This document shows, in pieces, positions 14,809-22,265 of a DNA stretch of 46,436 bases. The stretch's first letter is position 1, and the number at the start of each line of letters is the position of its first letter. Under the pieces are notes generated by a model. It did not search any database, was not told where the DNA came from, and saw only the letters and a list, made by a program, of their open reading frames with translations. The stretch is taken from contig SVBA01000014.1 of assembly GCA_015059095.1 (NCBI GenBank), positions 4,907-51,342 on the forward strand, given 5' to 3'. Origin of the DNA: Erysipelotrichaceae bacterium (GTDB lineage: Bacteria; Bacillota_I; Bacilli_A; RFN20; CAG-449). A program made the position numbers and the translations under genes.

Positions 14809-15292
14809 GAATAAAGACTCAAATATAATTATTAGAATCGATTCCAAGTTAAAAGATGATTTTAAGGAATTATGTAATAAAAACGGCGTAAGTGTTTCTG
14901 GTGTAATTGGTATGACAATTGAAAAAATGGTTAAAAGAGATCAAATCCCAATGGCGATAACATATCGATTACGTTATTTGAAAAATTACAATAAGATGTT
15001 AACAATTCCAGTAATAAAGAAAAAATTGAAACATATTTTTGATCGAACTGAGGGAAAAGTCGAAAAAGCTTATTTGTTTGGTAGTTATTCTCGTGGAGAA
15101 GAAAATAACGATAGTGATGTTGATATTCGTTTAGTGGTTAAAAGAGGATTTACTTTAATTGATCAAGAAGAAATTATAAAAGAATGTGAAAAGATTTTAG
15201 AAAAGAAAGTAGATATTGTAACAAGTGGTAATTTAAATAGTGCTTTCTTGAACGAAATAAGAAAGGATGAAATCTGCATATATGAACAATAA
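14807..15292 (+). CDS. MntA-type nucleotidyltransferase antitoxin with N-terminal RelB/DinJ-like RHH domain
   Basis: A 161-residue two-domain protein. Residues about 5-52 read D-S-N-I-I-I-R-I-D-S-K-L-K then V-S-V-S-G-V-I-G-M and R-D-Q-I-P-M-A-I, the beta-strand/helix/helix plan and IPF-like tail of RelB/DinJ antitoxins. Residues about 85-140 are a minimal nucleotidyltransferase: G-S (92-93), ten residues, then D-V-D (104-106), with a later V-D-I (135-137). In known pairs MntA silences HepT by attaching AMP to a tyrosine. The RHH half likely binds the palindromes upstream. The ATG at 14807 follows AGAGGTGA; a GTG at 14795 lies in that site. It overlaps the toxin gene. Confidence 0.85.
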   Translation: MNKDSNIIIRIDSKLKDDFKELCNKNGVSVSGVIGMTIEKMVKRDQIPMAITYRLRYLKNYNKMLTIPVIKKKLKHIFDRTEGKVEKAYLFGSYSRGEENNDSDVDIRLVVKRGFTLIDQEEIIKECEKILEKKVDIVTSGNLNSAFLNEIRKDEICIYEQ

Positions 15293-15626
15293 AGACTTAT
15301 TTTTATTGAATGTTATCATTAATCATTATGAAGAAGTGAAAATGGCGTTGTCCGAATTAAAAAGTATAGAAGATTTTTTGAATAATGCTTATATTAGAAA
15401 GTCAATTATTTTAGATATTATTCAAATTGGAGAAAATGTTAATAAATTAAGTGATGAAATAAAGAATAAAATAGAAGAAAAAAATCTTAGGGGAGTAATT
15501 TCGTTTAGAAATTTTCTTGTTCATCAGTATGGTAATATAGATAATTATGTTGTTTGGGATACTGCTAATACTGTGTTGCCTGTTTTAATAAAAGAATTAG
15601 AAATAATAAAAAAATCTTTAATATAA
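15282..15626 (+). CDS. HEPN-domain toxin (HepT/DUF86 type RNase)
   Basis: A 114-residue all-helical protein. Its motif R-N-F-L-V-H-Q-Y gives Arg76, His81 and Tyr83, exactly the R-x4-H-x-Y motif of HepT toxins, where Arg/His cut RNA and the Tyr is the residue AMPylated by the partner. An upstream G-E-N-V-N-K-L-S (50-57) matches the conserved helix of the family. The start overlaps the antitoxin stop by 11 bases. An alternative ATG at 15267 adds five residues; neither has a well-spaced ribosome binding site, so coupled translation is likely. A terminator follows. Confidence 0.85.
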   Translation: MNNKDLFLLNVIINHYEEVKMALSELKSIEDFLNNAYIRKSIILDIIQIGENVNKLSDEIKNKIEEKNLRGVISFRNFLVHQYGNIDNYVVWDTANTVLPVLIKELEIIKKSLI

Positions 15627-15682
15627 AAATGTGTCTAGAATGAGAAATCTTTAATAGATTATCTTGTTAAGACACATTTTTT
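15625..15682. terminator. Terminator after the HEPN gene, possibly bidirectional
   Basis: A 12-bp stem (AAAAATGTGTCT with AGACACATTTTT) encloses a 33-base loop with its own small AATCT/AGATT hairpin and is followed by more T. The A-run on the left suits termination of the convergent minus-strand gene as well. Confidence 0.75.
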
Positions 15683-15702
15683 ATTTTTGGTATAATTTAT
15701 AA

Positions 15703-16059
15703 TTATTCTTCAATATTGCCTCTAGGTTTAGTAACGAATATATGGTAGACAGGTATTAATAAGAATAATACCCAAAGAGGATGCCATAAGAATATTTGAC
15801 CTCCTTCTGCTCCTTTAGTAGCTACTTGAACAGAAATACAAATTGTAAAGTAGATTACTGCAATTGCGAATTCAAAAGAAATTTTGATTTTCTTTAGTCC
15901 AACTAAAAATGGCATAGCAGGAACTAATATATATAATAAGAAACCATACCAATATCCATCACTTGATCCTGTGAAGTGTTTTAGTGTATATCCTAAGATC
16001 ATGTGTGCGATAACTACTAAGAAGAATGTAGCGGCACATAATTTTTTTCTAAAATCCAT
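15703..16059 (-). CDS. Small integral membrane protein of unknown function
   Basis: A 118-residue protein with four hydrophobic segments, near residues 8-26, 36-55, 62-82 and 89-108, and a charged C-terminus. No catalytic or binding motif is recognised. A good AGGAGG site lies seven to eight bases upstream of the ATG (complement). It stands alone, convergent with the toxin gene and divergent from the glycosidase gene. Confidence 0.6.
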   Translation of the reverse strand: MDFRKKLCAATFFLVVIAHMILGYTLKHFTGSSDGYWYGFLLYILVPAMPFLVGLKKIKISFEFAIAVIYFTICISVQVATKGAEGGQIFLWHPLWVLFLLIPVYHIFVTKPRGNIEE

Positions 16060-16111
16060 AAATTAATCCTCCTGGTTAATTATATTATACTATAAATATT
16101 ATATTTTAGTA

Positions 16112-16126
16112 GCAACCATTAGTTGC
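16112..16126 (+). promoter_or_regulatory. Candidate operator in the glycosidase promoter
   Basis: GCAAC and GTTGC are 5-bp inverted arms separated by CATTA, centred between the -35 and -10 regions. LacI/MalR-type sugar repressors often recognise GCAA...TTGC palindromes, although their usual spacing is shorter. No such regulator is in the window. Confidence 0.4.
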
Positions 16127-16131
16127 AAATT

Positions 16132-16140
16132 TGTTATAAT
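16132..16140 (+). promoter_or_regulatory. Extended -10 promoter of the GH13 gene
   Basis: TGT-TATAAT forms a TGn-extended -10 box 17 bases before the ATG. No -35 consensus is present at the normal distance. Confidence 0.6.
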
Positions 16141-16156
16141 ATTTTTAGGTGATTAC

Positions 16157-17809
16157 ATGAATAAAGAAGCGATATTCCATAAGATGGATAAAGAGTATGC
16201 ATATGCCTTGAGTGAAAACAAGTTCTTAATTAAAATAAGAACTAAAAAAGATGATATTAGTGAAGTCAAATTATTTTATTGTGATAAATATTTAAGAAAA
16301 TATAAAAGAAAAGAAGGTAGATTATTTTATAAAAAAATGCAAAAAGTTTTTACTGATGCATATTATGATTACTTTGAAGTAGAAATTGAAATTGATGTAA
16401 TTTGTTTGCGCTACTTTTTTAAATTTGTTTCTAATGATGAAATATCATATTATGGCAATTATCGATTCTATAATAGAAAGATAACTACTATTGATGAAAT
16501 GTTTGATTTATCTCAACAAGTAAGAGTAGAAGAAATATTTGATATTCCTTCTTGGGTAGAAGGGAGTATTGTTTATCAAATATTTCCAGATAGATTCTCT
16601 AGAACTAATTATGATACTAGTGGAATTTGGTATGATCCACCTAAAAAATTTTCAAGAACTTTATATGGAGGAACTTTAAAAGGTATCACTCAACATTTAG
16701 ATTATTTAGATGATTTGGGTATACAAGTTATTTATTTAACTCCTATTTTTAAATCTTCTTCTGATCATAAATATAATACGGATGACTATTTAAAAATTGA
16801 TAAGGATTTTGGGAGTGAACTCGACTTTAAAGAATTAGTAGATGAATGTCATAAAAGAAATATTAAATTAATTTTAGATGGTGTGTTTAATCATTCTGGT
16901 TTTATGTTTGAACCATTCCAAGATGTAATTAAAAATCAAGAAAAGTCTAAGTATAAAGATTGGTATTATATAAAAGAATTCCCAGTTGAAATTTCTTTTT
17001 CAAGAAATAAGGTATATAAAAAACCAACTTGGTTAACTTTTGGTTACGCAGGTATGATGCCTAAATTAAATACTTCTAATAATGAAGTAAGAGAATATAT
17101 ATTTAAAGTTGCTAGAAAATACTTAGAATTAGGAATTGATGGTTGGCGATTAGATGTTGCAGATGAGATATCTCATGACTTTTGGAAAGAATTTAGAAAA
17201 GTAGTTAAAAGTATTAATAAAGAAGCTTTAATTATTGGTGAAGTATGGTATGAATCTACTCCTTGGTTACTTGGAGATGAATATGATACAGTTATGAATT
17301 ATGAATTTTCTAGGGATATTGGATTACTGACTAATGATAAAAATTATAAATGTAGTGATTTTGTTAATGATTATTCTTTTCTCTTAGGTAGAGTTCATAA
17401 AAGAGTTAGAAATTATCTTTGGAATTTGATAGATTCGCATGATACTCCTAGATTTTTAACTTCTTCAAAAAGTAAGAAAAAGTTAAAATTTGCTTTAGCT
17501 TTACAAATGGTTCTTCCAGGTATGCCGATGATTTATTATGGAGATGAAGTAGGTATGGAAGGAAAAGAAGATCCTGATTGTAGAAGAGGAATGGTTTGGG
17601 ATGAAGAAAAACAAGATAAGGAGTTATTAACTTACTATAAAAAGTGGATTGATATTAGAAAGAACTCTAAAGCGTTACAAAAAGGAACAACCAAATTTAT
17701 TAATGTTAATGATGAAACTAAAACTTTTGAGATAATTAGAGAGTATAAAAAAGAATTAGTTAGAGTTTTAGTCGACCTAAAAAAATATGAAGTTAAAATA
17801 ATTGACTAA
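16157..17809 (+). CDS. GH13 alpha-glycosidase (neopullulanase/cyclomaltodextrinase-like)
   Basis: A 550-residue protein without a signal peptide, so cytoplasmic. Residues 1-125 form an N-terminal beta domain as in neopullulanase-type GH13 enzymes. The barrel follows with I-V-Y-Q-I-F-P-D-R-F (138-147), D-G-V-F-N-H (241-246), G-W-R-L-D-V-A-D with nucleophile Asp333, G-E-V-W with acid/base Glu362, and D-S-H-D with Asp429. It would hydrolyse imported maltodextrins or cyclodextrins. The C-terminal beta domain is short. AGGTGA precedes the ATG. The tyrS promoter overlaps its last codons and no terminator is seen. Confidence 0.9.
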   Translation: MNKEAIFHKMDKEYAYALSENKFLIKIRTKKDDISEVKLFYCDKYLRKYKRKEGRLFYKKMQKVFTDAYYDYFEVEIEIDVICLRYFFKFVSNDEISYYGNYRFYNRKITTIDEMFDLSQQVRVEEIFDIPSWVEGSIVYQIFPDRFSRTNYDTSGIWYDPPKKFSRTLYGGTLKGITQHLDYLDDLGIQVIYLTPIFKSSSDHKYNTDDYLKIDKDFGSELDFKELVDECHKRNIKLILDGVFNHSGFMFEPFQDVIKNQEKSKYKDWYYIKEFPVEISFSRNKVYKKPTWLTFGYAGMMPKLNTSNNEVREYIFKVARKYLELGIDGWRLDVADEISHDFWKEFRKVVKSINKEALIIGEVWYESTPWLLGDEYDTVMNYEFSRDIGLLTNDKNYKCSDFVNDYSFLLGRVHKRVRNYLWNLIDSHDTPRFLTSSKSKKKLKFALALQMVLPGMPMIYYGDEVGMEGKEDPDCRRGMVWDEEKQDKELLTYYKKWIDIRKNSKALQKGTTKFINVNDETKTFEIIREYKKELVRVLVDLKKYEVKIID

Positions 17810-17830
17810 AAATTATATTTAAAATATAAT
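17802..17830 (+). promoter_or_regulatory. Promoter of the T-box/tyrS transcript
   Basis: TTGACT (17802-17807) and TATAAT (17825-17830) are separated by exactly 17 bases. The -35 box overlaps the end of the GH13 gene. Initiation near 17837 gives a leader of about 280 bases. Confidence 0.8.
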
Positions 17831-17839
17831 ACTAGTGTT

Positions 17840-18097
17840 ATAAGTAAATACGAAGAAAAGAAGAAGTAGTATATAAAATTATTTATAGAGAGTTACTGGT
17901 TGGTGAAAAGTAATATTAGTTTATATATGAATACATCTTGGAGTTGTGTACCGAAAGAGAGTAGGCTACAACGAGTGATACCCGTTAAAGTATTAGAGTT
18001 ATTAACTCACTGAGGTAAATAGTGCGAACTATTTATGAATAAAGGTGGTAACACGGTGAAATTCATCGTCCTTTGGTTAATCTAAAGGACGTTTTTT
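17840..18097 (+). ncRNA. T-box riboswitch leader (tyrosine)
   Basis: This 306-base gap between the GH13 gene and tyrS is filled by a T-box leader. Stem I carries a TAC tyrosine specifier in GAATACATC (TAC at 17932-17934). The antiterminator T-box is at about 18041-18055, AAAGGTGGTAACACG, whose TGGT (18046-18049) would pair with the ACCA end of uncharged tRNA-Tyr. A terminator (18067-18097) ends it. Uncharged tRNA-Tyr would stabilise the antiterminator and allow tyrS transcription. The specifier, tRNA contact and gene identity agree. Confidence 0.93.
18067..18097 (+). terminator. Regulated terminator of the tyrS T-box
   Basis: An 8-bp stem (CGTCCTTT/AAAGGACG) with a nine-base loop and a six-base T-run. 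Its left arm lies downstream of the T-box sequence, so formation of the antiterminator competes with it. Confidence 0.9.
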
Positions 18098-18115
18098 ATT
18101 GAAAGGAGAAAGAAA

Positions 18116-19318
18116 ATGGGAATTTATGAAGAATTAGAATGGAGAGGACTTATTAAAGATGTATCTGATCCATCAATTAGAGAAAAATTAAATAAGGGTG
18201 GTATGACTTTCTATATTGGTACTGACCCAACAGGCGATTCTTTACATATTGGTCACTTTTCAAGTTTCTTAATTTGTAAAAGATTAAAAGATGCTGGTCA
18301 TCATCCAATTGTTTTGGTTGGTGGAGCAACTGGATTAATTGGTGATCCTAAACCAGATAGTGAAAGACCAATGATTACTAAGGAAACAGTTTTACATAAT
18401 TATGAATGTTTAAAGAATCAATTAGTTAATTTATTTGGATGTGAAGTAGTTAATAACTACGATTGGTCAAAAGATATTAACTTTATCGATTTTTTAAGAG
18501 ATTTTGGTAAGTTCTTTAATGTTAACTATATGTTAAGTAAAGATATTGTTGCTAGAAGATTAGAACAAGGTATTACATATACTGAATTTTCTTATATGAT
18601 TATGCAAGCTTTAGATTTCTGGTGGTTAAATCAAAATAAAGGTGTAACTCTTCAAGTAGCAGGTCAAGATCAATGGGGTAATATTACTGCAGGTATTGAA
18701 TTATGTAGAAGAAAATCTAATAAAGAAGTTTATGCTTTCACTATGCCTTTATTAACTAAGAGTGATGGAACTAAATTTGGTAAAACTAATGGTAAAGCAG
18801 TCTGGTTAGATAAAAATAAAACTACTCCATATGAAATGTATCAATTCTTTATTAATTCTGAAGATAGTAAAGTTATTGATTATTTAAAATTCTTAACATT
18901 CTTATCTAAAGAAGAAATTGAAGAATTAGAAGTTAAACATAATGCTGCTCCTCATTTAAGAGAAGCGCACAAAGCTTTAGCAAAAGCTGTTATTACTTTC
19001 CTTCATGGTGAAGAAGCATATAATGAAGCTTTAGCAACTGCTCAAGCTGTATTTAGTGGTCAAGGTTCATCTAATATGCCAACTTTAGAATTAAAAGAAG
19101 AAGATTTAGTTGATGGACAAATTGATATTTTATCTTTATTAGTTAAATGTGGATTTGCTTCTTCCAAAGGTGATGCAAGAAGAACTGTAGAACAAGGTGG
19201 AGCATCTATTGATAATGAAAAAGTTAGTGATGTTAAAGCATCATATTCTAAAGAACAATTAACAAACGGCCTAATTGTTAAAAAAGGAAAAAAGAATTTC
19301 AAAAAAGTTATTTTATAA
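18116..19318 (+). CDS. tyrS: Tyrosine--tRNA ligase
   Basis: A 400-residue class I aminoacyl-tRNA synthetase. The HIGH motif is H-I-G-H (44-47) after Y-I-G-T-D-P-T-G-D-S-L. The KMSKS-type loop is K-F-G-K-T (about 227-231), and A-G-Q-D-Q-W-G-N-I-T lies in the catalytic fold. The C-terminal part (about 335-400) is an S4 RNA-binding domain with G-D-A-R-R-T-V-E-Q-G-G. Length is normal. GAAAGGAG precedes the ATG. It is controlled by the T-box leader and ends at a strong terminator. Confidence 0.97.
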   Translation: MGIYEELEWRGLIKDVSDPSIREKLNKGGMTFYIGTDPTGDSLHIGHFSSFLICKRLKDAGHHPIVLVGGATGLIGDPKPDSERPMITKETVLHNYECLKNQLVNLFGCEVVNNYDWSKDINFIDFLRDFGKFFNVNYMLSKDIVARRLEQGITYTEFSYMIMQALDFWWLNQNKGVTLQVAGQDQWGNITAGIELCRRKSNKEVYAFTMPLLTKSDGTKFGKTNGKAVWLDKNKTTPYEMYQFFINSEDSKVIDYLKFLTFLSKEEIEELEVKHNAAPHLREAHKALAKAVITFLHGEEAYNEALATAQAVFSGQGSSNMPTLELKEEDLVDGQIDILSLLVKCGFASSKGDARRTVEQGGASIDNEKVSDVKASYSKEQLTNGLIVKKGKKNFKKVIL

Positions 19319-19319
19319 G

Positions 19320-19343
19320 AGTACTTGTTTACAAGTACTTTTT
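19320..19343 (+). terminator. Terminator after tyrS
   Basis: An 8-bp stem (AGTACTTG/CAAGTACT) with a TTTA loop, followed by TTTT. Confidence 0.88.
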
Positions 19344-19353
19344 CTAATACAAT
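19325..19353 (+). promoter_or_regulatory. Candidate promoter of the repeat lipoprotein gene
   Basis: TTGTTT (19325-19330) and TACAAT (19348-19353) are 17 bases apart; the -35 box sits inside the tyrS terminator. Confidence 0.4.
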
Positions 19354-19380
19354 AATATATGTGAAAAAAAGGAGATTTTT

Positions 19381-21210
19381 ATGAAAAATAATATTGCTAT
19401 AAAATTATTAAGTATAGGTCTACTTACTTTAACTTTAACTGTTGGTTGTACTACTCCAGGATCATCAAGTGAACAACCTTCATCAAATGACCCTGTTTCT
19501 TCTGAAGTATCAAGTGAAGTTTCAAGTGAACCAATATCATCAGAAACTTCAAGTGAAGAATCATCGAGTTCTGAAACTCCAGTTAAGAATACTTATACAA
19601 TTAAGATTGGGGATGTAGAAACTACTCTAGTTGAAGAAGAAAGTGGTAAATATACTACTGTTTTAGAATCAGTTACAAAGAATACAGAAATAAAATTCTA
19701 TTTAAATGGTAAAGAAAGATTCCCATCATGTACTGATTTAGGAAATAACTTAATTTTAAATTCTAGTTATGATACAGTAGTTCATAATGATGCGAGTAAT
19801 GTTAAATTAACATTAAATGTATCCGCGAATGGTATTTCTGCATTTTTGGAAGGATATCAACAAGCTGTTATTTCGGAGTTTAAAGCAACTGTAAATGGTG
19901 AAAGTGCTACACTAACAAATGAGACTCCAGGAACAAATGAAGTTGCTAAATTCTCTATCACTTTAGCAATTAATGATAAACTTGTTGTTTTAGGTGATGA
20001 TGAAGCATTATATATTGGTGAAAATGCAATGCACTTTGAAAGTGAATATACTGCACCACTTCCAGGTAAATATACAATTTCTGTTAATGAATATAATAGA
20101 ATTATTATTACTGAACCAGTATTATCTACTGAAGAATTATATTTAGTATATGTTAATGAAGAATTGATTACTCCAACATTCTTAACTCCAGGTAATCCTT
20201 CAGATAAAGCTGAATTTACTTTCGATTTGAAAAAGGGTGATGAATATCGAGTTGCGTATGTAAATGGCACTACTCTAGGTAGTGGTACTGCTCTTTATCC
20301 ATATACTCAAAAAGTATATATTAATGCTGAAGGTAGTTTCTTTGGTGTAAGTGAAAATGCTCAAATTACAATTACTGCAAAAGCAGATGGAGAAGATTTA
20401 GCATTACAAGAAAAAGCTCCAGGTGGAGACTTAGCAGTATTTATCATTGAAGTAGAAGCAAATCAAGTAATTGAATTTTTCTTAAATGGTGATCCATTAA
20501 CATATAAAGATACATCTGAAACTTCATTTAGTTATGAAGAAGGAGGCTTATTTAAAATTTATGTTAATGCATCTTTACAAGTTTGGGATGAAGCTTATGT
20601 TCCAGCAACATATAGAGAAATTACAGTCACAGGTATTGAACCAGCATTATTAGAAAATAGAAATATCTATACTTGGTCTTGGGAAACTGGTAAAGAGGGG
20701 ATGTGGGTTGAAGAATCTCCAAAAGTAAAGGAAGATGGTTCTTTAACTGTTTATCTTCCTGAAACATATGATAATTTCTTAATAATCACTACTTATAGTG
20801 ATAGAGTAGCTTCTTGGGATAATGTTAAGAGTCAAACCAATGATGTAGCTGTTCCAGTAGGTACAACAACTACTACTGTAACTTGGAAAACAAAAGAACA
20901 AATTTCTTCTGGGGGTACTACACCTACTCCAGAAACAACAGGCGTTTATGGATTGAGAGGTTCGTTTGTTGGTGGTAATAATTGGGGAACAACAAATTTA
21001 TTAACTAAAGTTAATGATGATTTATATGAATTAGTCGTTACTTCTGAAACTGCGGCAGAATTTAAAGTTGTAAAAGTTAAAGCTGATGATGCTTCTTATG
21101 TTGAGGAATGGATTGGTGATAATGGTGATGCTAACTATACTTTATCAGCAGGAACTTATAAAATTTCTTTCCAAATCTCAACAAAAACAGTTACAATTAC
21201 TGCTCAATAA
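19381..21210 (+). CDS. Surface lipoprotein with serine-rich stalk, tandem beta-type repeats and a C-terminal CBM-like domain
   Basis: A 609-residue lipoprotein (lipobox L-T-V-G-C, Cys23). Residues 25-66 are a Ser/Glu-rich stalk. Four degenerate blocks of about 75-95 residues follow (about 68-160, 160-245, 246-320, 321-415). At least blocks 2 to 4 share a core of V-N-G or A-D-G, P-G, A-x-F-x-I/F-x-L/V, and K/N-x-D/Q-x-x. Then come a tryptophan-rich domain (Y-T-W-S-W near 430) and a final domain opening G-L-R-G-S-F-V-G-G-N-N-W-G, which resembles starch-binding SusE/F or CBM modules. Glycan binding at the surface is inferred. Single gene, AAGGAG start, bidirectional terminator after it. Confidence 0.7.
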   Translation: MKNNIAIKLLSIGLLTLTLTVGCTTPGSSSEQPSSNDPVSSEVSSEVSSEPISSETSSEESSSSETPVKNTYTIKIGDVETTLVEEESGKYTTVLESVTKNTEIKFYLNGKERFPSCTDLGNNLILNSSYDTVVHNDASNVKLTLNVSANGISAFLEGYQQAVISEFKATVNGESATLTNETPGTNEVAKFSITLAINDKLVVLGDDEALYIGENAMHFESEYTAPLPGKYTISVNEYNRIIITEPVLSTEELYLVYVNEELITPTFLTPGNPSDKAEFTFDLKKGDEYRVAYVNGTTLGSGTALYPYTQKVYINAEGSFFGVSENAQITITAKADGEDLALQEKAPGGDLAVFIIEVEANQVIEFFLNGDPLTYKDTSETSFSYEEGGLFKIYVNASLQVWDEAYVPATYREITVTGIEPALLENRNIYTWSWETGKEGMWVEESPKVKEDGSLTVYLPETYDNFLIITTYSDRVASWDNVKSQTNDVAVPVGTTTTTVTWKTKEQISSGGTTPTPETTGVYGLRGSFVGGNNWGTTNLLTKVNDDLYELVVTSETAAEFKVVKVKADDASYVEEWIGDNGDANYTLSAGTYKISFQISTKTVTITAQ

Positions 21211-21219
21211 TTGATGAAA

Positions 21220-21246
21220 AAAAGGATATGTATTACATATCCTTTT
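21220..21246. terminator. Bidirectional terminator between convergent genes
   Basis: An 11-bp perfect stem (AAAAGGATATG/CATATCCTTTT) with a TATTA loop; A-run on the left and T-run on the right serve both strands. Confidence 0.9.
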
Positions 21247-21263
21247 AAAATGCCATTATTTCT

Positions 21264-22118
21264 TTAATTTTTGTTTCCTACAAAAATTTCAGCTTGCCCT
21301 TCATAGACTTCATTATCAAAGATGATTTCTTCGACTTCGTCTACTTTAATTGATCCAGAAAGAGGGTTTTTAATACTTTTCATTTTTCCTCTTACTTCAG
21401 CGGCAATATTAGTGCAGTTTTCAAATGCTAAATCACAACCAACCATAGTACAATTGATTAAAGTTAAATGTTTACAATAACATAATGGTTGTAAGCCAGT
21501 GATTGTACAATTAATTAAGGTTAAATCTTCTGAATACCAACCTAAATATTCACCTTTAACAACTGAGTTTTTAATTACGACATTTTTAGAATGCCAAAAT
21601 GCATCTTTAGTGTCTAATATAGATTCGTTAATGATTAGGTTTTTAACATATTGGAAAGAATATTTTCCTTTAAATTCCACATTTTTAAGGGTAATGTTAT
21701 TAGAATCAAAGAATAAATAAGCAGAATTAATTTTCGTATTTGCCATAATGATGTCATTACATTTCCAACCAAATTCATCAGAATTGATATCACAATGATT
21801 AATAGAAATATTTGAACATTCTCTTAATGCTTTAATTCCATGTAATTTTGATGAAGAGATTGTTCCATTTGTTGAATACCATAGTGCTGCTCTACAAGTA
21901 TCATACATATGACAATCTTTAATTAAAAAAGTATGATCGTGCCATAATGGATAGCGTAGTTTTAATTCGGTGTTAATAACATGAATGTTCCTACATTCTT
22001 TTAATGCAGATTCCCCATCTTCTTCACCTTCTATTTTACAATTTTGAACAATTGTATCTTTTAAATTGTATAAGTCTCTTTCTTTTGAAAAGATTTGGTT
22101 TTCTATAATGTTTTTCAT
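21264..22118 (-). CDS. DUF3737 family protein (predicted right-handed beta helix)
   Basis: A 284-residue protein that begins with E-N-Q-I-F-S-K-E-R-D-L-Y and continues as about ten repeats of roughly 20 residues built on N-I/V-x-I/L-x-N-C/S, for example L-T-L-I-N-C-T-I. This is the DUF3737 family as recalled, with the short rungs of a parallel beta helix. No signal peptide, so probably cytoplasmic. Function is unknown; resemblance to pectate-lyase-like folds does not imply that activity. A good AAAGGTGAT site precedes the ATG. Divergent from serine dehydratase. Confidence 0.8.
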   Translation of the reverse strand: MKNIIENQIFSKERDLYNLKDTIVQNCKIEGEEDGESALKECRNIHVINTELKLRYPLWHDHTFLIKDCHMYDTCRAALWYSTNGTISSSKLHGIKALRECSNISINHCDINSDEFGWKCNDIIMANTKINSAYLFFDSNNITLKNVEFKGKYSFQYVKNLIINESILDTKDAFWHSKNVVIKNSVVKGEYLGWYSEDLTLINCTITGLQPLCYCKHLTLINCTMVGCDLAFENCTNIAAEVRGKMKSIKNPLSGSIKVDEVEEIIFDNEVYEGQAEIFVGNKN

Positions 22119-22216
22119 AAATTTATCACCTTTAATAATTTTACAAGAAATATGTAATTATGACAATGAAATACAAAAATTATTTTATACTATAAAATAT
22201 GATAAAAAATTACTTG

Positions 22217-22246
22217 TTGCCTTTAAGTAAATAATTATTTTATAAT
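22217..22246 (+). promoter_or_regulatory. Promoter of the serine dehydratase unit
   Basis: TTGCCT (22217-22222) and TATAAT (22241-22246) are separated by 18 bases, 20 bases before the ATG. Confidence 0.6.
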
Positions 22247-22265
22247 TAAGAAGAGGTAAAAAGTT

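Noticed and set aside
15884-16066. Plus-strand frame opposite the small membrane protein
   Set aside because: No ribosome binding site and no domain; the minus-strand gene has AGGAGG and clear membrane helices.
19857-20270. Minus-strand 137-codon frame inside the repeat lipoprotein gene
   Set aside because: It lies wholly within a well-supported gene, has no ribosome binding site, and shows no recognisable domain.
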